Assembly: GCF_041270065.1 (NCBI RefSeq)
Contig: NZ_CP065958.1
Location: 4,774,001 to 4,838,000 of the forward strand
Reading direction: 5' to 3'
Length of the DNA: 64,000 bases
Source: Streptomyces fradiae
GTDB taxonomy: Bacteria > Actinomycetota > Actinomycetes > Streptomycetales > Streptomycetaceae
The notes under the pieces were generated by a model. It searched no databases. It was not told where the DNA came from and saw only the letters and a program-made list of their open reading frames with translations. The position numbers and the translations under genes were made by a program. Below, piece after piece: positions 19,434 through 28,317 of the stretch; position 1 is the stretch's first letter, and each line of letters starts with the position of its first letter.

Positions 19434-21056
19434 ATGGGACACGTCGAAGCCGCGCATCTTGAGTACTACCTGCCCGACGGGAGGGTCCTCCTCGGGGATG
19501 TCTCCTTCCGGGTCGGCGAGGGCAGCGTCGTCGCCCTGGTCGGCGCCAACGGCGCGGGGAAGACGACCCTGCTCCGGCTGATCTCCGGGGAGCTGCAGCC
19601 GCACGGCGGCACCGTCACCGTCAGCGGCGGGCTCGGCGTGATGCCGCAGTTCGTGGGCTCCGTGCGGGACGAGTCCACCGTCCGTGACCTGCTGGTCTCG
19701 GTGGCGCCCGCCCGGATCCGTACGGCCGCGAAGGCGGTCGACGAGGCCGAGCACCGGATCATGACGGTCGACGACGAGGCCGCGCAGATGGCGTACGCGC
19801 AGGCGCTCAGCGACTGGGCCGAGGTGCAGGGGTACGAGTTCGAGACCCTGTGGGACATCTGCACCATGGCCGCGATGGGCGTGCCGTACGACAAGGCGCA
19901 GTTCCGGCAGGTGCGCACGCTCAGCGGCGGCGAGCAGAAGCGGCTGGTCCTGGAGTACCTGCTGCGGGGCGGCGACGAGGTGCTGCTGCTCGACGAGCCG
20001 GACAACTATCTGGACGTGCCGGGCAAGCGCTGGCTGGAGGAGCGGCTGCGGGAGACCCGTAAGACCGTGCTCTTCATCTCCCACGACCGGGAGCTGCTCT
20101 CCCGGGCCGCGCAGAAGATCGTCGCCGTGGAGCCCGGTCCGGCCGGCTCCGACGTGTGGGTGCACGGCGGCGGCTTCGACACCTTCCACGACGCGCGGCG
20201 GGAGCGCTTCGCGCGCTTCGAGGAGCTGAAGCGGCGCTGGGAGGAGAAGCACGCGCAGCTGAAGAAGCTGGTGGTCAACCTGCGGCAGGCGGCCGCGGTC
20301 AGCCACGAGATGGCCTCGCGGTACGCGGCGGCGCAGACCCGGCTGAGGAAGTTCGAGGAGGCGGGCCCGCCGCCGGAGCCGCCGCGCGAGCAGGACATCC
20401 GGATGCGGCTGCGCGGCGGCCGGACCGGCGTGCGGGCGGTGACGGCGGAGAACCTGGAGCTGACCGGGCTGATGAAGCCCTTCTCCCTGGAGATCTTCTA
20501 CGGGGAGCGGGTCGCCGTCCTCGGCTCGAACGGCTCCGGCAAGTCGCACTTCCTGCGGCTGCTCGCGGGCGACCCGTCGGTGGCCCACACGGGTCTGTGG
20601 AAGCTCGGCGCCCGGGTCGTCCCCGGCCACTTCGCCCAGACCCACGCCCACCCCGAGCTCCAGGGCCGCCCGCTCGTCGACATCCTGTGGACGGAGCACG
20701 CCAAGGACCGCGGCGCGGCGATGTCGATGCTGCGGCGGTACGAGCTGGAGCGCCAGGGCGACCAGCCCTTCGACAAGCTCTCCGGCGGCCAGCAGGCCCG
20801 CTTCCAGATCCTCCTCCTGGAGCTGGCGGGCACCACCGCCCTGCTCCTCGACGAGCCGACGGACAACCTGGACCTGGAGTCCGCGGAGGCCCTCCAGGAC
20901 GGCCTGGAGTCCTACGAGGGCACGGTCCTGGCCGTCACCCACGACCGCTGGTTCGCCCGCTCCTTCGACCGCTATCTGGTCTTCGGCTCGGACGGCGTGG
21001 TGCGGGAGACGACGGAGCCGGTGTGGGACGAGCGGCGGGTGGAGCGGGCGCGGTAG
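19434..21056 (+). CDS. ABC-F family ATPase
   Basis: 540 aa with two ABC domains and no membrane segment, the ABC-F layout; such proteins act on ribosomes in antibiotic protection or translation control and do not pump. Domain 1: Walker A GANGAGKT (37-44), signature LSGGEQ (~163), Walker B LLLDEPDN (~183). Domain 2: Walker A GSNGSGKS (~363), signature LSGGQQ (~448), Walker B LLLDEPTDNLD (~472). Between them is the charged P-site tRNA interaction motif region (RFARFEELKRRWEEKHAQLKKLV). Both EQ2-type Glu are present only in domain 2; domain 1 has DEPDN. In-frame starts at 19419 (GTG) and 19425 also exist. I prefer 19434 from the leaderless spacing. Substrate unknown. Confidence 0.85.
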   Translation: MGHVEAAHLEYYLPDGRVLLGDVSFRVGEGSVVALVGANGAGKTTLLRLISGELQPHGGTVTVSGGLGVMPQFVGSVRDESTVRDLLVSVAPARIRTAAKAVDEAEHRIMTVDDEAAQMAYAQALSDWAEVQGYEFETLWDICTMAAMGVPYDKAQFRQVRTLSGGEQKRLVLEYLLRGGDEVLLLDEPDNYLDVPGKRWLEERLRETRKTVLFISHDRELLSRAAQKIVAVEPGPAGSDVWVHGGGFDTFHDARRERFARFEELKRRWEEKHAQLKKLVVNLRQAAAVSHEMASRYAAAQTRLRKFEEAGPPPEPPREQDIRMRLRGGRTGVRAVTAENLELTGLMKPFSLEIFYGERVAVLGSNGSGKSHFLRLLAGDPSVAHTGLWKLGARVVPGHFAQTHAHPELQGRPLVDILWTEHAKDRGAAMSMLRRYELERQGDQPFDKLSGGQQARFQILLLELAGTTALLLDEPTDNLDLESAEALQDGLESYEGTVLAVTHDRWFARSFDRYLVFGSDGVVRETTEPVWDERRVERAR

Positions 21057-21085
21057 GGCGGGCCCGGTAGGGGTCGGGGCACGTT

Positions 21086-21115
21086 TTGACCCGTCCGGGG
21101 TGGCGCGGGTACTGT
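21086..21115 (+). promoter_or_regulatory. Promoter of rplM-rpsI
   Basis: TTGACC (21086-21091), 18-nt spacer, TACTGT (21110-21115), a good principal-sigma match. The resulting leader to rplM is ~170 nt and contains no supported gene, so it may carry control structures. Confidence 0.65.
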
Positions 21116-21291
21116 TGCGGTTTGTTATGCGTATTGGCTTCGTCGTGCTCACGCGAGGAGCCTTACGCAAGTTCCCTGGAGCAGTTACCAGTGGCTCGCA
21201 TACGGGCGGTGTCCCGGCAGTGCAGGCCCCAGCTGCATGATCGCTTCAGGTGTGTCTGGACTCCATCCACTGAAGAAGCGAAGGCTACGAA

Positions 21292-21735
21292 GTGCGTACG
21301 TACAGCCCCAAGCCCGGCGATGTGACTCGCCAGTGGCACATCATCGACGCGCAGGACATCGTCCTGGGCCGCCTGGCGACGACGGCTGCGAACCTCCTGC
21401 GAGGCAAGCACAAGCCCGTCTACGCGCCCCACATGGACATGGGCGACTTCGTCATCATCATCAACGCTGACAAGGTCCACCTGTCGGGCAACAAGAAGAC
21501 CCAGAAGATGGCGTACCGCCACTCCGGCTACCCGGGTGGTCTGCGCTCGATCCGCTACGACGAGCTCCTCGAGAAGAGCCCGGAGAAGGCCGTCGAGAAG
21601 GCCATCAAGGGCATGATCCCCAAGAACTCCCTGGGCCGTCAGATGCTCTCGAAGCTGAAGGTCTACGCGGGCGAGAACCACCCGCACGCTGCCCAGCAGC
21701 CGGTCCCGTTCGAGATCACCCAGGTCGCGCAGTAG
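21292..21735 (+). CDS. rplM: 50S ribosomal protein L13
   Basis: L13 is an early 50S assembly protein. The 147-aa product starts from GTG ([20 protein letters not shown]) and contains [27 protein letters not shown] and [17 protein letters not shown], diagnostic. It forms an operon with rpsI. Confidence 0.98.
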   Translation: MRTYSPKPGDVTRQWHIIDAQDIVLGRLATTAANLLRGKHKPVYAPHMDMGDFVIIINADKVHLSGNKKTQKMAYRHSGYPGGLRSIRYDELLEKSPEKAVEKAIKGMIPKNSLGRQMLSKLKVYAGENHPHAAQQPVPFEITQVAQ

Positions 21736-21777
21736 TTCCGGCCACCCCCTAAGAACGAAAGAAATCTGAGGAGCATC

Positions 21778-22290
21778 GTGGCCGAGACCACCCCCGAGAC
21801 CCCCGTCGACGAGTTCGAGGGCGTCGAGGAGTACACCACCGAGACCGAGATCGTCGAGGGTGACTACACCTCCGAGTCCCTCGCCTCCCGCTTCGGCGAC
21901 CCGCAGCCGGCTGCCGGCCTGGGCCGTCGCAAGAACGCCATCGCCCGCGTCCGGATCGTTCCGGGCACCGGCAAGTGGAAGATCAACGGGCGCACGCTCG
22001 ACAACTACTTCCCGAACAAGGTGCACCAGCAGGAAGTCAACGAGCCCTTCAAGGTGCTCGAGCTTGACAACCGCTACGACGTCATCGCCCGCATCTCGGG
22101 TGGCGGCGTCTCCGGCCAGGCCGGCGCCCTGCGCCTCGGCGTGGCCCGCGCCCTGAACGAGGCGGACGTCGAGAACAACCGCCCGGCGCTGAAGAAGGCC
22201 GGCTTCCTCTCCCGCGACGACCGTGCGGTCGAGCGCAAGAAGGCCGGTCTCAAGAAGGCCCGTAAGGCCCCGCAGTACAGCAAGCGCTAA
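21778..22290 (+). CDS. rpsI: 30S ribosomal protein S9 with acidic N-terminal extension
   Basis: S9 contacts P-site tRNA through its C-terminal tail. The 170-aa product has an acidic N-terminal extension of ~45 residues, then [46 protein letters not shown] and the invariant C terminus [18 protein letters not shown]. The GTG start has GAGGAGC upstream. The extension is normal for actinobacteria. Confidence 0.97.
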   Translation: MAETTPETPVDEFEGVEEYTTETEIVEGDYTSESLASRFGDPQPAAGLGRRKNAIARVRIVPGTGKWKINGRTLDNYFPNKVHQQEVNEPFKVLELDNRYDVIARISGGGVSGQAGALRLGVARALNEADVENNRPALKKAGFLSRDDRAVERKKAGLKKARKAPQYSKR

Positions 22291-22312
22291 TCGCCTGCTC
22301 GGTCTGCTTGGC

Positions 22313-22360
22313 CCGGACGCCCCGGTGGCACTGCCCGTGCTGCCGGGGCGTCCGGCTTTT
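22313..22360 (+). terminator. Rho-independent terminator after rplM-rpsI
   Basis: Arms 22313-22325 and 22343-22355 are a perfect 13-bp inverted repeat with further GCAC/GTGC pairing inside, and CTTTTCC follows. This is one of the few terminators here with a real T-run. Confidence 0.85.
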
Positions 22361-22490
22361 CCGGACCCTGGTTTCATAATCTTGGGCACGAACCCGGGCA
22401 CTTCCCTGACTTCCCTGAGCCAAAAGCGGGCACCAGCCGGTCAGGGGACGCATGGGGGATCGCATTTCGGAGCACTTTCGGAGGACAGCT

Positions 22491-23849
22491 GTGGGACGAC
22501 TCTTCGGCACGGACGGGGTACGCGGCGTGGCCAACGCCGACCTGACGGCGGAGCTGGCGCTCGGCCTGTCGGTCGCGGCCGCGCATGTGCTCGCCGAGAC
22601 GGGCACCTTTGAGGGCCATCGGCCGACCGCCGTGGTGGGGCGCGACCCGCGCGCCTCGGGAGAGTTCCTGGAGGCCGCCGTCGTGGCCGGCCTGGCGAGC
22701 GCGGGCGTCGACGTGCTGCGCGTCGGCGTGCTGCCCACCCCGGCCGTGGCGTATCTGACCGGCGCGCTCGGCGCCGACCTCGGCGTGATGCTGTCCGCCT
22801 CGCACAACGCCATGCCCGACAACGGCATCAAGTTCTTCGCCCGCGGCGGCCACAAGCTCGCCGACGACCTCGAGGACCGCATCGAGTCCGTCTACGAGGA
22901 GCACCGCACCGGCGCCCCCTGGACCCGTCCCACCGGCTCCGGCGTCGGCCGGGTGCGCGACTACGACGAGGGCTTCGACAAGTACGTCGCCCACCTCATC
23001 GCCGTACTGCCCAACCGCCTCGACGGTCTGAAGATCGTCCTCGACGAGGCGCACGGCGCCGCCGCCCGCGTCTCGCCCGAGGCCTTCTCCCGGGCCGGCG
23101 CCACCGTCGTCACCATCGGCGCCGAGCCGGACGGCCTCAACATCAACGACGGCTGCGGCTCCACCCACCTCGGCCTGCTCAAGGCCGCCGTGGTCGAGCA
23201 CGGCGCCGCCTTCGGCATCGCCCACGACGGCGACGCCGACCGCTGCCTGGCCGTGGACCACACCGGCGCCGAGGTCGACGGCGACCAGATCCTCGCGATC
23301 CTCGCCCTCGCCATGCGCGAGGCCGGCACCCTGCGCGGCGACACCGTCGTCGGCACGGTCATGTCCAACCTCGGCTTCAAGCTGGCGATGGAGCGCGAGG
23401 GCCTGTCCCTCGTGCAGACCGCGGTCGGCGACCGCTACGTCCTGGAGTCGATGAAGGAGCACGGCTACGCCCTCGGCGGCGAGCAGTCCGGGCACGTCAT
23501 CGTCCTGGACCACGCCACCACCGGCGACGGCACCCTCACCGGTCTGATGCTCGCGGCCCGCGTCGCCGCCACCGGCCGTTCGCTCGCCGACCTGGCCGGC
23601 GTCATGGAGCGCCTCCCGCAGGTCCTCGTCAACGTCCCGAACGTCGACAAGTCCCGGGTGCAGACCTCCGCCGAGCTCGCCCACGCCGTCGCCGAGGCCG
23701 AGCGCGAGCTCGGCACCACCGGCCGCGTGCTGCTCCGCCCCTCCGGCACCGAGCCGCTGGTACGGGTCATGGTCGAGGCCGCGGACATCGAGCAGGCCCG
23801 CTCGGTCGCGGGACGGCTCGCCGATGTGGTGAAGTCCGCGCTCGGATAA
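22491..23849 (+). CDS. glmM: Phosphoglucosamine mutase
   Basis: GlmM converts glucosamine-6-P to glucosamine-1-P, feeding UDP-GlcNAc for peptidoglycan. The 452-aa product has [11 protein letters not shown] at the N terminus, the phosphoserine loop [11 protein letters not shown] (active Ser about 104), the metal-binding DGDADR and the sugar-binding GGEQSGH, then the phosphate-binding [14 protein letters not shown] 22491 is preceded by GGAGGA; an upstream GTG/ATG extension is not GlmM-like. It is followed by 15-bp tandem repeats and a terminator. Confidence 0.96.
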   Translation: MGRLFGTDGVRGVANADLTAELALGLSVAAAHVLAETGTFEGHRPTAVVGRDPRASGEFLEAAVVAGLASAGVDVLRVGVLPTPAVAYLTGALGADLGVMLSASHNAMPDNGIKFFARGGHKLADDLEDRIESVYEEHRTGAPWTRPTGSGVGRVRDYDEGFDKYVAHLIAVLPNRLDGLKIVLDEAHGAAARVSPEAFSRAGATVVTIGAEPDGLNINDGCGSTHLGLLKAAVVEHGAAFGIAHDGDADRCLAVDHTGAEVDGDQILAILALAMREAGTLRGDTVVGTVMSNLGFKLAMEREGLSLVQTAVGDRYVLESMKEHGYALGGEQSGHVIVLDHATTGDGTLTGLMLAARVAATGRSLADLAGVMERLPQVLVNVPNVDKSRVQTSAELAHAVAEAERELGTTGRVLLRPSGTEPLVRVMVEAADIEQARSVAGRLADVVKSALG

Positions 23850-23890
23850 GGCATGTGACGGTCAGGCGTGTGACGGTCAGGCATGTGACG
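23850..23890. repeat. 15-bp tandem repeat after glmM
   Basis: GGCATGTGACGGTCA, then a copy differing at one base (GGCGTG...), then a partial third copy (GGCATGTGACG), starting immediately after the glmM TAA. Noncoding. Confidence 0.9.
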
Positions 23891-23904
23891 CACTGAAGGC
23901 TTTT

Positions 23905-23936
23905 CCGACGGCCCCCGCTCCGGTGGGGGCCGTCGG
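23905..23936. terminator. Convergent terminator between glmM and the DUF389 gene
   Basis: A perfect 12-bp inverted repeat (23905-23916 with 23925-23936) lies between two convergent genes and could serve both. Plus-strand tail is CGTTCTC. Confidence 0.75.
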
Positions 23937-23941
23937 CGTTC

Positions 23942-24907
23942 TCAGCTCTTGCCGTTACGGGACGGGCGGGGCTTACGGGTCCAGTGGCCGCGCTGGGTGC
24001 GCCACAGCAGCACCTGCCCGAAGAGCGTGAGCGTGCCGGCCGCGATGATGCCGGTCAGGTTGAGCAGCAACTGCTCGATCGAGCCCCACATCTGGGCGTA
24101 CTGCCCATAGCTCAGCGCCACGGCCGCGTTGGCCCCGGCCGGCACCGTCGTCACGGAGATCGCGACCCCGATCAGCGCCCCCGACTTCGTCGAAGTGAGC
24201 GAGAGCGTGCCGGCCGCGCCCGCGAGCAGGGCGACGACGAACGAGAACGGGTCCGGCTTCCAGATGAAGCTGGTGTTGGCGCGCGGCGCGTCCAGCTGCT
24301 CCACGCTGAACAGGCCGAGCGCGTCCATCCCCAGGCTGAACACGGTCGTCGCGACGATCGCCGCCGCGAAGCCGATGATCAGCGCGTACGAGGAGCGGAG
24401 CACCAGCTTCGGCGCGCGCCGCACGATCCCCGTACAGATGCCGGCCAGCGGGCCGAACTCCGGGCCGACCGCCATCGCGCCCACGATCAGGATCGCGTTG
24501 TCGAGGACCACACCGCAGGCCGCGATCATCGTCGCGAGGATCATGAAGGCGCTGTAGGTGATGGTGAGCGTCGACTCCTCGTGGGTGGCGTCGGTCAGCT
24601 GCTCCCAGATGACCGCGTCCGCGGCCTCGCCGGGCGCCTCCTCCTCGGCGGCGGTGGCCCGGGTCGACAGTGACAGGTCGATGTTCTCGACGGCGATCGA
24701 GCCGTCCTCGTCGACCTTCAACTCCCGCATGCCGTGGATGAGTTCCTGCCCGGCCTCGCGGGCCACGTCGCACAGCACGAGATCGCCGGCCGGGTCGCGG
24801 GCGGCGCCCGGCAGGACCACCAGGTGGGCGGTGCCGACGGTCCGCTCGATGAGCGAGACGGCCGCGTCCGTGCGGTCCGGCGGAACGATCAGGCGCAGGT
24901 GCAGCAT
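23942..24907 (-). CDS. DUF389 family membrane protein
   Basis: 321 aa. Residues 1-105 form a soluble alpha/beta domain (LRLIVPPDRTDAAVSLIERTVGTAHLVVLPG), and residues ~120-310 hold six or so hydrophobic segments. The DUF389 family signature is recognisable in ITYSAFMILATMIAACGVVLDNAILIVGAMAVGPEFGPLAGICTG. No biochemical role is established that I know of. ATG 24907 has TAAGCT 6 nt upstream and no ribosome-binding site, so it looks leaderless; this promoter sits in the 19-bp gap after coaA. Confidence 0.85.
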   Translation of the reverse strand: MLHLRLIVPPDRTDAAVSLIERTVGTAHLVVLPGAARDPAGDLVLCDVAREAGQELIHGMRELKVDEDGSIAVENIDLSLSTRATAAEEEAPGEAADAVIWEQLTDATHEESTLTITYSAFMILATMIAACGVVLDNAILIVGAMAVGPEFGPLAGICTGIVRRAPKLVLRSSYALIIGFAAAIVATTVFSLGMDALGLFSVEQLDAPRANTSFIWKPDPFSFVVALLAGAAGTLSLTSTKSGALIGVAISVTTVPAGANAAVALSYGQYAQMWGSIEQLLLNLTGIIAAGTLTLFGQVLLWRTQRGHWTRKPRPSRNGKS

Positions 24908-24913
24908 GGCCCG

Positions 24914-24919
24914 AGCTTA
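24914..24919 (-). promoter_or_regulatory. Leaderless-type -10 element, DUF389 gene
   Basis: Minus-strand TAAGCT, 6 nt, ATG 24907. Confidence 0.45.
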
Positions 24920-24926
24920 CGGAGGC

Positions 24927-25922
24927 TCAGAGCTTGCGGAGCGAAAGGCGCTGCACCTTGTGGTCCGCGCCCTTGCGGACGACCAGGGTCGCCCGGCCGC
25001 GGGTCGGGGCCACGTTCTCCAGGAGATTGACCTTGTTGACGGTCCGCCACATCGTGCGGGCGTACTCCAGGGCCTCCTCCTCGGAGACCTGGGTCCAGCG
25101 CCGGAAGTACGAGGACGGGTCCTGGAAGGCGGTCTCGCGCAGCTTGCGGAAGCGGTTGAGGTACCAGCCCTCGATGTCCTCGGCGCGCGCGTCCACGTAC
25201 ACCGAGAAGTCGAAGTAGTCGGCGAGCCCGACCCGGGTCCGCCCGTCCTTGCCGGGCAGGGCCGGCTGGAGGACGTTGAGGCCCTCGACGATGAGGATGT
25301 CGGGGCGGCGCACCACGAGCTTCTCGTCCGGCACCCGGTCGTAGATGAGGTGCGAGTAGACGGGCGCGGTGACCTCGTCCTTGCCCGCCTTCACGTCGGC
25401 GACGAAGCGGGTGAGGGCGCGCCGGTCGTACGACTCGGGGAAGCCCTTGCGGGACATCAGGCCGCGCGCCTTCAGCTCCTCCATCGGGTAGAGGAAGCCG
25501 TCGGTGGTGATCCGCTCCACCCGCGGGTGCTCGGGCCAGCGCGCGAGCAGTGCCTGGAGGAGCCGGGCGACGGTCGACTTGCCGACGGCCACGGATCCGG
25601 CCACCCCTATGACGAAGGGCGTGCCGCGCTGCTCGGCCTTCTCGCCGAGGAAGGTGTTGAGCGCCCCGCGCAGCCCGCTGGTGGCCTGCACGTACAGGTT
25701 GAGCAGCCGGGACAGCGGCAGATAGACGTCCCGTACCTCGTCGAGGTCGATGACGTCGCCGAGCCCCTGCAGCCGCTCGACCTCGTCGGCGGTCAGCGGC
25801 AGCGGCGTCTTGTCCCGCAGCGCGCTCCACTCGGCCCGCGTGAGGTCGACGTACGGCGTCGGCTCGGCGACGCGGCGCGAGCCGCTGCCCGTGCCGTTGC
25901 TTCGTGGCGGCGAAGTGATCAC
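24927..25922 (-). CDS. coaA: Type I pantothenate kinase
   Basis: CoaA phosphorylates pantothenate, the first step of coenzyme A synthesis. The 331-aa product has the P-loop [12 protein letters not shown] (~105-116), [20 protein letters not shown] and the [27 protein letters not shown] segment of the type I enzyme. The start is GTG, preceded at 6 nt by GACAAT with no ribosome-binding site, suggesting a leaderless transcript. Length is about that of the E. coli enzyme. AcpS, which needs CoA, is encoded nearby. Confidence 0.95.
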   Translation of the reverse strand: MITSPPRSNGTGSGSRRVAEPTPYVDLTRAEWSALRDKTPLPLTADEVERLQGLGDVIDLDEVRDVYLPLSRLLNLYVQATSGLRGALNTFLGEKAEQRGTPFVIGVAGSVAVGKSTVARLLQALLARWPEHPRVERITTDGFLYPMEELKARGLMSRKGFPESYDRRALTRFVADVKAGKDEVTAPVYSHLIYDRVPDEKLVVRRPDILIVEGLNVLQPALPGKDGRTRVGLADYFDFSVYVDARAEDIEGWYLNRFRKLRETAFQDPSSYFRRWTQVSEEEALEYARTMWRTVNKVNLLENVAPTRGRATLVVRKGADHKVQRLSLRKL

Positions 25923-25928
25923 CCGGCC

Positions 25929-25934
25929 ATTGTC
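25929..25934 (-). promoter_or_regulatory. Leaderless-type -10 element, coaA
   Basis: Minus-strand GACAAT, 6 nt, GTG 25922. Identical hexamer and spacing to the methyltransferase promoter at 43943-43948. Confidence 0.45.
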
Positions 25935-25979
25935 GTGGCTGAGACTTGGTTGTGGGGGACCGGGGGCCCGTGGGGTGGG

Positions 25980-27176
25980 TCACGCTCGGCGGGCGGGCAG
26001 CAGTCTGCGGAGCCGGCGCTCGGCGGGCTGCTCCACCAGCTCGTGCAGGAGGGCGGCGACCACGAGGGCGCCGAGGGCGGCCGCGCCCATCTCGGCGGCG
26101 TCGCGGAGCAGGCCCGGGCCCGGGCGGAAGCCGGCGTGGGCGAAGACCTTCAGGACGACCGCGTGGCAGAGGTAGTACGCGAACGACCACTCGCCGAGCT
26201 TCACCAGGGTGCGGGAGCGCAGCACCGAGCGGGTGCCCTGGCCGGCGCGGACGTCGGAGAGCGCGGCGCAGGCGATGAGCAGCGCGAACACGGGCATCAG
26301 GACGGCGTCGAAGAAGCCGATCTCGCCCCGGAAGGGGAAGGGGTGCAGCAGGTCGGGGCGCTGCTCCCAGGCCCAGCAGAGCAGGATCGTGCCGCCGGTC
26401 AGCGCGGCGGCGGTGCCGGTGCCGAAGGGGGGCCGCCGGCCGCGGCGGACAAGCAGGCCGGTGCAGACGCCCAGGACGAACATCGGGCTCAGCGCGAGCG
26501 GCGAGGCCACGAGCAGCCGCTCGGAGGCGGCCGGGTGGTCGAGCAGCTGTGCGGCGACCCGGGTGGCCGCGGTGGTCGCGACGGCGGCCGCGGCCACGAG
26601 CGCGAGGGTGCCCGACGACCGGCGCAGCAGAATCCGCAGGACGAGCGGAAAAGAGAGATAGAAGAAGGCCTCGACGGACAGCGTCCAGGTGACGATGTTC
26701 AGCGTCATGAAGTGATCGGTGGTCCATGCCTGGGAAAATGTGAGGGTCCACAGGATGTTCGGTTTCGAAATCGGCGCATGCCACCACCATTTCGTCAATG
26801 CGGCCGTCGCCAGTGTGGTCACCACGAGCAGTGGCCAGATACGGGCGAAGCGCCGCCAGTAGTAATGCGGAACGGTGTCCGTGGGGCGGGCCACCCAGGT
26901 CATGACGAAACCGGACAGAACGAAGAAGAACGGGACGCCTTCGTACCCGAGGGCGGCCAGGTCGGTGAGGGCCCGGCTTTCCCCGAGATAGCCCTTGGCG
27001 TGGAAAAGGAAGACGCTGAACGCGGCGAACCAGCGCAATCCGGTCAGCGAGTCGACGCGGGTGCCGCCGAGCGGCAGGGTCCAGGAGGCTGCGGGGGGCC
27101 GGCGGGCGGGGGCGTCGCGCGATGGGGTGTGAACATGCTGTGTGGGGGTGGTGGAATTCTTCGTGATCGAGGAAAT
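25980..27176 (-). CDS. Acyltransferase family 3 (OafA-like) membrane protein, probable ATT start
   Basis: The family transfers acyl groups to sugars or antibiotics from the cytoplasmic side. The product has DSLTGLRWFAAFSVFLFHA (first transmembrane segment with the conserved His), GVPFFFVLSGFVM, the RRFARIWP motif and about ten hydrophobic segments. The first conventional start in frame is TTG 27038, which would begin inside that segment and lose DSLTG. The frame is open upstream to a TAG, and the only candidate with a ribosome-binding site is ATT at 27176-27174: AGGAG (27186-27190, minus strand) stands exactly 9 nt away. That gives 398 aa, normal for the family. The alternatives are a frameshift with GTG 27186 or a sequence error. 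Substrate unknown. Confidence 0.75.
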   Translation of the reverse strand: MSSITKNSTTPTQHVHTPSRDAPARRPPAASWTLPLGGTRVDSLTGLRWFAAFSVFLFHAKGYLGESRALTDLAALGYEGVPFFFVLSGFVMTWVARPTDTVPHYYWRRFARIWPLLVVTTLATAALTKWWWHAPISKPNILWTLTFSQAWTTDHFMTLNIVTWTLSVEAFFYLSFPLVLRILLRRSSGTLALVAAAAVATTAATRVAAQLLDHPAASERLLVASPLALSPMFVLGVCTGLLVRRGRRPPFGTGTAAALTGGTILLCWAWEQRPDLLHPFPFRGEIGFFDAVLMPVFALLIACAALSDVRAGQGTRSVLRSRTLVKLGEWSFAYYLCHAVVLKVFAHAGFRPGPGLLRDAAEMGAAALGALVVAALLHELVEQPAERRLRRLLPARRA

Positions 27177-27473
27177 GGTGGCCCACTCCTAAGGGATCCC
27201 GACGGCAGGCGAAAAAGAGCCGCGAATTGCTTCGGCCGGTCCCGCAACGTAACACCCGGGGCCGGAGAATTGCGAAGACGGCCCGCGCTGCTTATGCCCG
27301 TATGGATCGGGTGATTCGGCCCGATGTCGGAATATCGAAGAGCCGGTCGTCGCTCCGGATCCCGTGCACCGACCCGACCGACCTGACCGACCTGGGGGTC
27401 GCCGCTGTTCGCGCGTGACCTGCGCACATAGGGTTCGCCAAGACAACGCAAAGCCGAAGAGAGAGTCCGATCC
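27177..27473. promoter_or_regulatory. Divergent intergenic region, acyltransferase/lipoprotein
   Basis: No gene is supported. The right part holds a short imperfect repeat (ACCGACCTG twice near 27370-27395) and a weak candidate -10, TAGGGT, about 45 nt before the lipoprotein ATG; the -35 is poor. Confidence 0.3.
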
Positions 27474-28229
27474 ATGAGAGCACGTGCCCTTCGTCACGCC
27501 GGTGCCGTCGCCGCGGTCACCACCCTCGCGCTCGCCCTCACCGCCTGCGGCGGCGAGGAGAAGAAGCAGGAGGACACCGGCAAGGCGGACGCCTCCGCGT
27601 CCGCCGCGGCGAAGCCCGACGTGAAGGCGCTGTCGGCGGCGGAGCTCGAGAAGCTCGTCGTCGGCCAGGCCGACCTCAAGGGCTACCAGGTGAAGAAGGC
27701 CAAGAGCGACGAGGTGCTGAACCCCGGCGACGTCAGCGCCGACAAGCCCGCCTGCGAGCCGCTCGCCGAGGCCATGTCCTGGATCGCGCCCGGCACCCCC
27801 GGCGCCAAGGTGGTCCGCAAGGCCATCCAGGTCCCCGCCCAGGACGCGGCCGCCGATCCGGAGAAGGCCCTCGGCGCCCTCGCCACGCCCATGACCACGG
27901 TGACCCTCGGCTCGTACGCCGGTCAGGGCGCCGAGCAGGCCTTCGCCTCGCTCAAGACCGCGGGTACCGACTGCGCCGGCGGCTTCACCGCCACGGCGAG
28001 CGGCGAGAAGGTCAAGGTCACCAAGGTCGCCGCGGACACCGCGGCCGGCGGCGACGAGACGCTGGCCTGGACGATCACCAGCGATCTCGACGGCACCCCG
28101 ATGGTCACCAAGCTCGCCGTGCTCCGCAAGGGCAACACCCTCGCCGGCTTCGCGACGATGAGCCTCGGCGGCGAGGTCAAGGAGCAGCCCAAGACCGTCA
28201 TCGACGCCCAGGCCGCCAAGCTGCGCTGA
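27474..28229 (+). CDS. Secreted lipoprotein, function unknown
   Basis: 251 aa with a lipoprotein signal peptide: two Arg near the N terminus, a hydrophobic core and the lipobox LTAC at residues 22-25, so the mature protein is predicted to be lipid-anchored outside the membrane. A Lys/Asp/Ala-rich linker leads to an alpha/beta domain from about residue 50 (ELEKLVVGQADLKGYQVKK... LAWTITSDLDGTPMVTKLAVLRKGN). The two mature Cys after the anchor (ACEPL, DCAGG) may pair. It resembles actinobacterial sensor-like lipoproteins, but I cannot assign a family. Confidence 0.8.
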   Translation: MRARALRHAGAVAAVTTLALALTACGGEEKKQEDTGKADASASAAAKPDVKALSAAELEKLVVGQADLKGYQVKKAKSDEVLNPGDVSADKPACEPLAEAMSWIAPGTPGAKVVRKAIQVPAQDAAADPEKALGALATPMTTVTLGSYAGQGAEQAFASLKTAGTDCAGGFTATASGEKVKVTKVAADTAAGGDETLAWTITSDLDGTPMVTKLAVLRKGNTLAGFATMSLGGEVKEQPKTVIDAQAAKLR

Positions 28230-28243
28230 GTCGGGCCCAGCCG

Positions 28244-28282
28244 GCCCGTCCGGCCCGGATCCAGCCCGTCCGGCCCGGATCC
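28244..28282. repeat. 20-bp period direct repeat after the lipoprotein gene
   Basis: The 19-nt unit GCCCGTCCGGCCCGGATCC occurs at 28244-28262 and again at 28264-28282, beginning 14 nt after the stop. Noncoding; it lies just ahead of the glmS promoter. Confidence 0.9.
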
Positions 28283-28305
28283 GGCCGCTCCGGGCCGCTG
28301 AGCCT

Positions 28306-28311
28306 TAGGCT
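28306..28311 (+). promoter_or_regulatory. Leaderless-type -10 element, glmS
   Basis: TAGGCT, 6 nt, ATG 28318, with no ribosome-binding site between. No glmS ribozyme-like leader can fit if transcription starts here. Confidence 0.5.
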
Positions 28312-28317
28312 GCCGCT

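Noticed and set aside
24889..27255. A 788-codon minus-strand frame spanning coaA and the acyltransferase
   Set aside because: It runs in a different frame from both recognisable proteins and translates to Arg/Pro/Ala-rich sequence with no motif.
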